Shown piece after piece: positions 51,025-56,415 of a DNA stretch of 56,415 bases. The stretch's first letter is position 1, and the number at the start of each line of letters is the position of its first letter. Source of the stretch: Prevotella sp. (lineage in GTDB: Bacteria > Bacteroidota > Bacteroidia > Bacteroidales > Bacteroidaceae); NCBI GenBank assembly GCA_017965725.1, contig JAGCPK010000046.1, positions 1 to 56,415 of the forward strand. Direction: 5' to 3'. The position numbers and the translations under genes are program-made. Under the pieces are notes generated by a model that worked only from the letters and a program-made list of their open reading frames with translations, did no database searches and had not been told where the DNA came from.

Positions 51025-52545
51025 TTATTGTGCGGGTTCGGGCATGATCGGTTCGCCCATCTCAGATGCTTCAGCATCCTTATCATCGAGTTTGAAGAGC
51101 ATGAACTGTGGATTCTCTGCTGTGCAGGGCTCCCAACCGAGGGCCTTGCCGTCCTCACCGTTAGGATCGCTGTACTTAGCGAAGTTGGTCCAGGCAGTGA
51201 TCATCTTCTCGGAGAGATCCCAGTCACCCTGTGTCCAGGGACGCCAGCAGTGTTCCAGGCTCTTGAAGACGAACCACAGGTCGCTGGAGTGGAAGGCACC
51301 TTTCAGACGGGCTGTCACCTCAGGATGGCTACCATCGTCGGGCAGAGGACGGGCAAACTCATAAGCCCAAGCCTTGCCGCCCTTCTCCTGACGTACCTTA
51401 CAGAACTCGGCGATACCAGGCGACATGTTACCCATATCGTTCAGGGTATAACCTATCATATACGGCACGTCGGCAATCTCGCCAGCACGGGCAGCCTCTT
51501 CGAAACTCTTCAATGATACATAGCCATCGACGATGGGACGCTCCATCACGTAAAGGTCGCTCTTGTTGACCATGTTATAGATGTTGCACAGGGGGTAGAG
51601 GATTTCGGTAGAAGCCTTGCGTAACTTCTCAAGGTCTGTCAGACCAGCCCAATCCATCACCTTCTTCGTCTCTGCCTCAGCCTCTTTCAGGGTGGGGTTG
51701 TAGGAGAAAAACTTGTTCATTGGGGTAGCAGGCTTTGCTGCCTCACCCTCCTTCGGGGGCACATTCAGACCACCGCCACTCATGATGACAGCCTTGTGGA
51801 ACAGACCACGGGCCAGGGGTGACTCGCAGAGGGTACGCACACTGCCGGCACCGGCACTCTGTCCGAAGATGGTGACATTCTCGGGGTCGCCACCGAACTG
51901 GGCGATATTGGCCTTGATCCACTTCAGCGACTGGATCTGGTCAAGGATACCATAGTTACCGCTGACGTGGTTGGGACTCTCAGCAGAGAGTTCTGCGTAA
52001 GGCATGAAACCGAAGATGCCTAGGCGGTAGTTGATGGTGACGAGCACCACATCCTTGAGTGCCCACTCACGTCCGTCGAACTCGGGTTCTGTGCCCCAAC
52101 CCTCACGATAGCCTCCACCATGAATCCATAGGGCCACGGGCAGTTTCTTATCTGTCTGTCCAGCAGCCTTGGTAAAGACATTCAGATAGAGACAGTCCTC
52201 ACTGTAGGGTGCCTCGTCGCCGTAGCCCCACTCTGTGGCATAGCCACCAGGATAGTGTACAGCCTGATAGCCTGGGTGACCGAACTTGTCGCAGGCACGC
52301 ACACCTTCCCATGCCACCACGGGCTGAGGCTCTTTCCAACGGAGATCACCAATAGGAGCAGCAGCGTAGGGGATACCCTTATAAGCATAATACGTGGTAG
52401 TGATGCCATCAAGGGTATAGTCAATCTTCTGACCGGTAATCTGGCCACCCTCGACGGTGAGTACGGGACACGGACCACTCGACTCACTGGAGTTGCAGCC
52501 CATCAACAATGCCACGAATGGCAACAAAATCAAGTACTTTTTCAT
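51025..52545 (-). CDS. Type-B carboxylesterase lipoprotein
   Basis: A 506-residue alpha/beta hydrolase with lipobox LMGC (Cys17), so lipid-anchored in the envelope. Type-B esterase landmarks are present: GIPYAAAPIGDLRWKEPQP, EDCLYLNVF, oxyanion loop IHGGGY, nucleophile Ser230 in GQSAGAGS, and a C-terminal His region (GAFHSSDLWFVF). It likely removes acyl or aryl esters, possibly from xylan given the GH43-like neighbour 31 bp downstream. First gene of a three-gene operon with its own promoter. Confidence 0.9.
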   Translation of the reverse strand: MKKYLILLPFVALLMGCNSSESSGPCPVLTVEGGQITGQKIDYTLDGITTTYYAYKGIPYAAAPIGDLRWKEPQPVVAWEGVRACDKFGHPGYQAVHYPGGYATEWGYGDEAPYSEDCLYLNVFTKAAGQTDKKLPVALWIHGGGYREGWGTEPEFDGREWALKDVVLVTINYRLGIFGFMPYAELSAESPNHVSGNYGILDQIQSLKWIKANIAQFGGDPENVTIFGQSAGAGSVRTLCESPLARGLFHKAVIMSGGGLNVPPKEGEAAKPATPMNKFFSYNPTLKEAEAETKKVMDWAGLTDLEKLRKASTEILYPLCNIYNMVNKSDLYVMERPIVDGYVSLKSFEEAARAGEIADVPYMIGYTLNDMGNMSPGIAEFCKVRQEKGGKAWAYEFARPLPDDGSHPEVTARLKGAFHSSDLWFVFKSLEHCWRPWTQGDWDLSEKMITAWTNFAKYSDPNGEDGKALGWEPCTAENPQFMLFKLDDKDAEASEMGEPIMPEPAQ

Positions 52546-52580
52546 AACATGAAACTTTTAGTTGTAAAACAATTACCCCG

Positions 52581-52588
52581 CAAAGATA
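52581..52588 (-). promoter_or_regulatory. -7 box for esterase-GH43-DUF4139 operon
   Basis: The minus strand reads TATCTTTGC, about 36 bases before the ATG. Divergent from the OPT promoter. Confidence 0.6.
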
Positions 52589-52593
52589 GAAAA

Positions 52594-52628
52594 AATTGTC
52601 AATGATCAATTGTCAATTATCAATTATT
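52594..52628 (+). repeat. TCAATTATCAATT-type intergenic repeat
   Basis: Iterations of ATTGTCAAT / ATTATCAAT between divergent promoters. Each unit is near-palindromic (ATTG-CAAT). Similar linker sequence occurs at 2090-2100. Confidence 0.55.
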
Positions 52629-52631
52629 TAG

Positions 52632-52639
52632 TACCTTTG
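52632..52639 (+). promoter_or_regulatory. -7 box for OPT transporter gene
   Basis: TACCTTTG followed by CA, about 28 bases before the ATG at 52668. Confidence 0.6.
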
Positions 52640-52667
52640 CAACATAAAAGAAACAATATGCAACAAT

Positions 52668-54653
52668 ATGGAAGATTTCGAGATCAAGTCCCAGTTGCCC
52701 GATAATGCCTTTCGGGAACTGAAAAAAGGAGAGAGTTATGAACCGTTGATGTCGCCAAAAGGCCATTATCCTGAGGTGAATGCGTGGTCGGTGACGTGGG
52801 GTATCATTATGGCGATGCTGTTTTCTGCAGCCGCTGCCTACCTGGGTCTGAAGGTGGGACAGGTGTTTGAGGCTGCTATCCCCATTGCCATTATCGCTGT
52901 AGGTGTCTCGACGGCTGCGAAGCGTTCGAAGGCTTTAGGTGAGAATGTAATCATCCAGTCGATAGGTGCCTGTTCGGGTGCTGTGGTGGCTGGTGCTATC
53001 TTCACCTTGCCGGCTATCTATATCCTACAGGCAAAGTATCCGGAGATGTCGGCTTCGTTTCTGAAAATCTTCATCGCCTCGCTCTTGGGTGGTATCATCG
53101 GTATCCTGTTCCTGATACCATTCAGGAAGTATTTCGTCAGCGACATGCACGGCAAATACCCGTTCCCAGAGGCGACAGCCACAACGCAGGTGCTGGTCAG
53201 TGGGGCCAAGGGCGGCAATCAAGCGAAGCCCCTGCTACTGGCAGGTATCGTGGGTGGTCTCTACGACTTTATCGTGGCTACTTTCGGTTGGTGGAACGAG
53301 AACTTCACCTCGCGTGTGGTGGAGTGGGGACAGTCGTTGGCTGAACAGGCTAAACTGGTGTTTAAGATCAATACGGGTGCTGCTGTGCTGGGTCTTGGCT
53401 ATATCATCGGTTTCAAGTATGCGCTGATTATCACACTGGGTTCGTTGAGCGTGTGGTGGCTCATCGTGCCAGGTCTCTCGCTGATGTTTGGCTCGGAGGT
53501 ACTGAACCAGTGGGATCCCAGCATCACGACGGCTGTGGGCGATATGTCACCAGAACAGATATTCAAGGCCTACGGCAAGTCCATCGGTATTGGTGGTATC
53601 GCTATGGCAGGCATCATCGGCATCATCAAGTCGTGGGGCATCATCAAGGGGGCTGTCTCGTTGGCAGCCAAGGAGATGAAGGGCAGTGGTGAGACTGCTG
53701 TGGTACAAAAGCGCACAGAGCGGGACCTGCCATTTAAGTTTATCGCCATCGCTTCGATAGTGACCATCCTGCTCACGTTTATTTTCTTCTGGTTTGGTGT
53801 GATGGATGGTAATATGTTGCAGGCTCTCGTGGCCATCGTGCTGGTGGCTGTCATTGCCTTCCTCTTTACGACGGTGGCAGCGAATGCCATTGCCATTGTA
53901 GGATCGAATCCTGTGAGTGGTATGACGCTAATGACACTCATCCTCGCTTCTGTGGTGATGGTGGGCGTAGGACTGAGTGGTACCAGTGGCATGGTGGCTG
54001 CCTTGGTGATGGGTGGTGTCGTCTGTACGGCCCTCTCGATGGCAGGTGCCTTCATCACTGACTTGAAAATTGGTTATTGGTTGGGTACGACGCCTCGAAA
54101 ACAAGAGTCGTGGAAATTCCTTGGTACGTTGGTGTCGGCGGCTACAGTGGGTGGTGTGATGATGCTGCTTAACGAGACTTACGGCTTTGCCTCCGGCCAA
54201 CTCGCTGCGCCTCAGGCCAATGCGATGGCGGCAGTCATCGATCCGCTGATGAACGGGGTGGGGGCACCTTGGGTACTCTATGCCATCGGTGCTGCCATCG
54301 CCATCATCCTCACACTCTGTAAGGTGCCGGCCCTAGCCTTCGCACTGGGTATGTTTATTCCAATGGAGTTGAATGTGCCATTGCTGGTGGGTGGTGCGGT
54401 GAATTGGTTTGTCACCACTCGTTCGAAGGATAAGGCCGTCAATGAGGCTCGTGGTGAGAAGGGTACGCTCCTTGCTTCCGGCTTCATCGCCGGTGGTGCC
54501 TTGATGGGTGTCGTCAGTGCGTTGCTGCGCTTCGGCGGTTTCAATCCCGTCAGTGAGTCGTGGCTGGCCAATCCGCTCTCCGAGGTCTGTTCACTCCTCG
54601 CGTACATATTATTAATAATATACTTCGTCCGAGCCACGAAGGTAGCGAAATAA
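52668..54653 (+). CDS. OPT/YSL-family oligopeptide transporter
   Basis: An inner-membrane transporter of 661 residues with about 14-16 hydrophobic helices. Typical OPT segments are visible: TWGIIMAMLFSAAAAYLGLK, IGACSGAVVAGAIFTLPAIY, and HGKYPFPEATATTQVL, which matches the family's YPFP motif. OPT proteins import oligopeptides or metal chelates, usually with protons. It is a single-gene unit between its own promoter and a strong bidirectional terminator. Substrate is unknown. Confidence 0.93.
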   Translation: MEDFEIKSQLPDNAFRELKKGESYEPLMSPKGHYPEVNAWSVTWGIIMAMLFSAAAAYLGLKVGQVFEAAIPIAIIAVGVSTAAKRSKALGENVIIQSIGACSGAVVAGAIFTLPAIYILQAKYPEMSASFLKIFIASLLGGIIGILFLIPFRKYFVSDMHGKYPFPEATATTQVLVSGAKGGNQAKPLLLAGIVGGLYDFIVATFGWWNENFTSRVVEWGQSLAEQAKLVFKINTGAAVLGLGYIIGFKYALIITLGSLSVWWLIVPGLSLMFGSEVLNQWDPSITTAVGDMSPEQIFKAYGKSIGIGGIAMAGIIGIIKSWGIIKGAVSLAAKEMKGSGETAVVQKRTERDLPFKFIAIASIVTILLTFIFFWFGVMDGNMLQALVAIVLVAVIAFLFTTVAANAIAIVGSNPVSGMTLMTLILASVVMVGVGLSGTSGMVAALVMGGVVCTALSMAGAFITDLKIGYWLGTTPRKQESWKFLGTLVSAATVGGVMMLLNETYGFASGQLAAPQANAMAAVIDPLMNGVGAPWVLYAIGAAIAIILTLCKVPALAFALGMFIPMELNVPLLVGGAVNWFVTTRSKDKAVNEARGEKGTLLASGFIAGGALMGVVSALLRFGGFNPVSESWLANPLSEVCSLLAYILLIIYFVRATKVAK

Positions 54654-54654
54654 A

Positions 54655-54686
54655 AAGATTGGCAGGCTGTGAGGCCTGCCAATCTT
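54655..54686. terminator. Bidirectional terminator between OPT and TlpA genes
   Basis: A perfect 13-bp stem (AAGATTGGCAGGC / GCCTGCCAATCTT) with a 6-base loop. The plus strand continues CTTTTATTG, the minus strand TTTTTA, so it can serve both convergent genes. Confidence 0.9.
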
Positions 54687-54689
54687 CTT

Positions 54690-55244
54690 TTATTGTAACT
54701 GTTGGGCGATGGTGTTGATTAAGTCCTCCCCTCGCAGGTCACGGGCGATGATTATACCATGCTCATTGACGAGCACATTGGCGGGAATCGACTGGATGTT
54801 GTAGAACTGGGCCCCCTGGCAGTCCCAGCCTTTCAGGTCGCTCATCTGCGGCCATTTCTGATCAGTCTGCTCAATGGCTGCTAACCATCTGGCCTTGTCG
54901 TTGTCGAGGGATACACCCACGATTTCCAGACCCTTGGCGTGATATAGTTCGTAGGCCTTGACCACGTTTGGCATCTCTCTCATACAGGGTCCGCACCATG
55001 ACGCCCAGAAATCGATAAGCACCAGTTTGTTCTGGCCCACATAGTCTCTCACTCTTACCGTCTGCCCCTGAGGACCAGGCAGAGCGATATCGACAAACGT
55101 GTTATTGATCTCCGTCGCAGACGCCACATCGACTGGCTTCCCCTCTGAGTCAACCACTTGTATCTTCTCAACTACTTGTACTTTCTGTTTGCAACTCGTC
55201 GCCAGCAGCAGACTGGCTGCGAGCATCAAAAATCCTTTTCTCAT
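54690..55244 (-). CDS. TlpA-like thioredoxin lipoprotein
   Basis: About 184 residues starting MRKGFLMLAASLLLATSC at 55244; the longer in-frame start upstream is less likely. The lipobox LATSC puts the lipid on Cys18. The thioredoxin domain has the redox pair Cys84-G-P-Cys87 in DFWASWCGPC, then MREMPNVVKAYELY, and the cis-Pro region SIPANVLV. It probably reduces disulfides in the envelope. A promoter with both boxes lies upstream, overlapping a perfect palindrome at 55306-55322. A longer paralogue with DUF4369 lies at 15000. Confidence 0.92.
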   Translation of the reverse strand: MRKGFLMLAASLLLATSCKQKVQVVEKIQVVDSEGKPVDVASATEINNTFVDIALPGPQGQTVRVRDYVGQNKLVLIDFWASWCGPCMREMPNVVKAYELYHAKGLEIVGVSLDNDKARWLAAIEQTDQKWPQMSDLKGWDCQGAQFYNIQSIPANVLVNEHGIIIARDLRGEDLINTIAQQLQ

Positions 55245-55305
55245 TGTTATTTCTATCATCTTTCTCATTATTTATTATGTATTTCTGTCTTTTCTCCGTA
55301 CCTCT

Positions 55306-55322
55306 GACCTCTTAAAGAGGTC
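55306..55322. promoter_or_regulatory. 17-bp palindrome at TlpA promoter
   Basis: GACCTCTT-A-AAGAGGTC is a perfect dyad that starts in the last base of the -7 box and covers the likely transcription start. It could be an operator or fold as a 5' mRNA hairpin. Confidence 0.55.
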
Positions 55323-55353
55323 GAAGATAGGCTGCATCTCGGAAAAATCCAAA
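55322..55353 (-). promoter_or_regulatory. Promoter of TlpA lipoprotein gene
   Basis: The minus strand has TTTG (55353-55350), 20 bp, then TATCTTCG (55329-55322), one mismatch from TAnnTTTG. Confidence 0.55.
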
Positions 55354-55358
55354 TAAAA

Positions 55359-55390
55359 TTTGGTTTTTCGCTCAATTTGCACTATCTTTG
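55359..55390 (+). promoter_or_regulatory. Promoter of tRNA-Arg
   Basis: TTTG (55359-55362), 20 bp, TATCTTTG (55383-55390), then the tRNA 15 bases on. Its -33 box forms a palindrome (CCAAAT-AAA-ATTTGG, 55349-55363) with the -33 box of the divergent TlpA promoter. Confidence 0.7.
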
Positions 55391-55405
55391 CACCCGAAAA
55401 ACCAT

Positions 55406-55477
55406 GCCCTGATAGTTAAATGGATATAACAAGGCTCTCCTAAAGCTTAGTTCCGAGTTCGATTCTCGGTCGGGGTA
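55406..55477 (+). tRNA. tRNA-Arg (anticodon CCT)
   Basis: A full cloverleaf can be drawn: acceptor GCCCTGA/TCGGGGT with two G-U pairs, D arm with GTTA/TAAC, anticodon stem AGGCT/AGCTT around loop CTCCTAA (anticodon CCT at 55439-55441), T arm CCGAG-TTCGATT-CTCGG, discriminator A. CCA is not encoded. It reads AGG codons. Five T follow directly and may end transcription. Confidence 0.93.
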
Positions 55478-55483
55478 CTTTTT

Positions 55484-55954
55484 CTATTCGTGGTGATAGG
55501 GCTCGCCCTTAATGATAGTGCAGGCGCGATAGAGTTGTTCCGTGAAGATGAGGCGCACCATCTGGTGGGAGAAGGTCATCTGCGACAACGACAACTTCTC
55601 GTTGGCCCGTGCATAGACGTCCGGTGAGAAACCGTAGGGACCTCCAATGACAAAGACTAACCGACGGGCTGTCTGTTGCTTCTGCGACAGCCAACGGGCG
55701 AAATCCACACTGCGCAGTTCCTTGCCGTGCTCATCGAGCAGCACCACAGTATCAGAAGTCTGTATCTGTTTCAGAATCAACTCGCCCTCTGCCGTCTTCT
55801 GCTGTTCTTCCGAGAGGCTCTTGGTGTTTCGCAGTTCAGGGATGGTCACGATGTCGAAGGGCATATAGTGACTGATGCGCTCGGCATAGTCGCTGATGCC
55901 TGCCTGAAAATGCTTGTCGTTGGTCTTGCCAACGAGGAAGAGGAGAGTCTTCAT
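55484..55954 (-). CDS. rlmH: 23S rRNA (pseudouridine1915-N3)-methyltransferase RlmH
   Basis: A SPOUT-class methyltransferase of 156 residues, the usual length. The knotted C-terminal part shows FVIGGPYGFSPDVYARANEK and LSLSQMTFSHQMVRLIFTEQ, with the C-terminal YRACTIIKGEPYHH, all diagnostic of RlmH/YbeA. It methylates pseudouridine 1915 in helix 69 of 23S rRNA on assembled ribosomes. It is convergent with the tRNA gene (6 bp apart) and lies behind a hairpin that separates it from secDF. Confidence 0.96.
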   Translation of the reverse strand: MKTLLFLVGKTNDKHFQAGISDYAERISHYMPFDIVTIPELRNTKSLSEEQQKTAEGELILKQIQTSDTVVLLDEHGKELRSVDFARWLSQKQQTARRLVFVIGGPYGFSPDVYARANEKLSLSQMTFSHQMVRLIFTEQLYRACTIIKGEPYHHE

Positions 55955-55970
55955 ATCACTATCTTTAAGA

Positions 55971-56007
55971 AATAGGCTGCACCCATGATGAGTGAGTGCA
56001 GCCTATT
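55971..56007 (-). terminator. Hairpin between secDF and rlmH
   Basis: AATAGGCTGCAC and GTGCAGCCTATT form a perfect 12-bp stem with a 13-base loop. On the minus strand TCTTAAAG follows, so the U-run is weak, but its place just after the secDF stop suits a terminator or attenuator. Confidence 0.65.
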
Positions 56008-56030
56008 ATATATATAATAAGGTGTAAACC

Positions 56031-56414
56031 TTACTTTTTGGCGGGAGCAGGAGCAGCCTCTTCCTCCTTAATAGTGCTACCCATGGTGAGATAAGCCACA
56101 GGAGCAGCGATGAAGAGCGAACTGAGGGTACCGAAGATAACACCGAGGATCATAGCGAACGAGAACGAGCGGATGCTATCACCACCGAGGATGAAGATAG
56201 CCAACAGCACGATCAACGTTGTTACAGAGGTGTTGATGGTACGAGCCAGCGTCTGGTTCAGTGAGTCGTTGAACAGCGTCTGACGGTCGCGCTTGCCATA
56301 GAGTCCGATATTCTCACGGATACGGTCGAACACCACCACCTTATCGTTGATGGAGTAACCAATCACCGTCAGGATAGCACCGATGAACACCTGGTCGATC
56401 TCGAGTGACATGGG
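56031..56414 (-). CDS. secDF: SecF part of protein translocase (probably SecDF fusion), 5' partial
   Basis: The C-terminal 128 residues of SecF, with the frame open to the window edge. Helices IGAILTVIGYSINDKVVVFD, then RIRENIGLYGK, LNQTLARTINTSVTTLIVLL and FSFAMILGVIFGTLSSLFIA match the last SecF transmembrane bundle, which uses the proton gradient to aid Sec export. Bacteroidota usually encode SecD and SecF as one chain, so the symbol is given as secDF by inference. The end is an Ala/Pro/Glu-rich tail (EEEAAPAPAKK). Confidence 0.9.
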   Translation of the reverse strand, partial: PMSLEIDQVFIGAILTVIGYSINDKVVVFDRIRENIGLYGKRDRQTLFNDSLNQTLARTINTSVTTLIVLLAIFILGGDSIRSFSFAMILGVIFGTLSSLFIAAPVAYLTMGSTIKEEEAAPAPAKK

Positions 56415-56415
56415 A

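Overview
The window looks like chromosome of a Bacteroidales bacterium, most likely Prevotellaceae (Prevotella/Segatella-like). Grounds: nearly every promoter candidate is the Bacteroidota type (-7 box TAnnTTTG, usually TACCTTTGCA or TATCTTTGCA) and leaders lack clear Shine-Dalgarno sequences. The protein set also fits: RprXY-type two-component system, IspG with a remnant insert domain, DUF4294, DUF3836, DUF4139, a beta-flower repeat protein, LTA-synthase-like sulfatases, TlpA proteins with DUF4369, and a SecF that is probably part of a SecDF fusion. I see no phage, transposase or CRISPR locus.

Layout. 1-4.0 kb: rpoN (5' cut by the window edge), a PAP2-like membrane protein, purE and ispG, tightly packed. 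4.0-5.6 kb: a secreted M6 metalloprotease with a dockerin-like tail; it ends with the same 15 bp that end ispG and looks like an insertion. 5.6-6.3 kb: a sirtuin. 6.4-12.2 kb: a co-directional run of three FKBP prolyl isomerases, an Lrp/AsnC regulator, a glutamine-amidotransferase/dipeptidase fusion and an M28 glutaminyl-cyclase-like lipoprotein. 12.2-17.7 kb: DUF4294 protein, helix-hairpin-helix/barrel protein, TlpA-DUF4369 protein, and an ECF sigma factor with a polytopic membrane partner.

17.7-34.7 kb is an envelope glycan and lipid region. On the minus strand lie four genes (GT87-like, GT2, GtrA, GT4) linked by overlaps or short gaps. On the plus strand lie a WaaE-like GT2, an LpxL-like acyltransferase and a GT11-like fucosyltransferase. 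They converge on a long minus-strand operon: miaB, msbA, three LTA-synthase-like phosphotransferases and an EptA-like phosphoethanolamine transferase. These genes could build, flip and decorate LPS or glycolipid.

34.7-41.9 kb is signalling: a CPBP-like membrane protein, an operon of beta-flower protein plus RprX/RprY-like kinase and regulator, and an operon of a lipoprotein plus a striking single-chain protein that joins an ECF sigma factor, one membrane helix, a proline-rich linker and an outer-membrane barrel. A 24-bp element recurs at the same distance upstream of two promoters here. 41.9-46.9 kb: M16 protease, DUF3737 beta-helix protein, PatB/MalY aminotransferase. 47-52.6 kb: a minus-strand operon of carboxylesterase, GH43-like protein and DUF4139 protein. 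52.6-56.4 kb: OPT transporter, TlpA lipoprotein, tRNA-Arg(CCT), rlmH and the 3' part of secDF.

The best candidates for something undescribed are the sigma-to-barrel fusion with its lipoprotein partner, the shared 24-bp promoter element, and a 22-bp palindromic repeat array that sits inside a glycosyltransferase reading frame without breaking it. All functions are inferred from motifs read by eye; no search was run.
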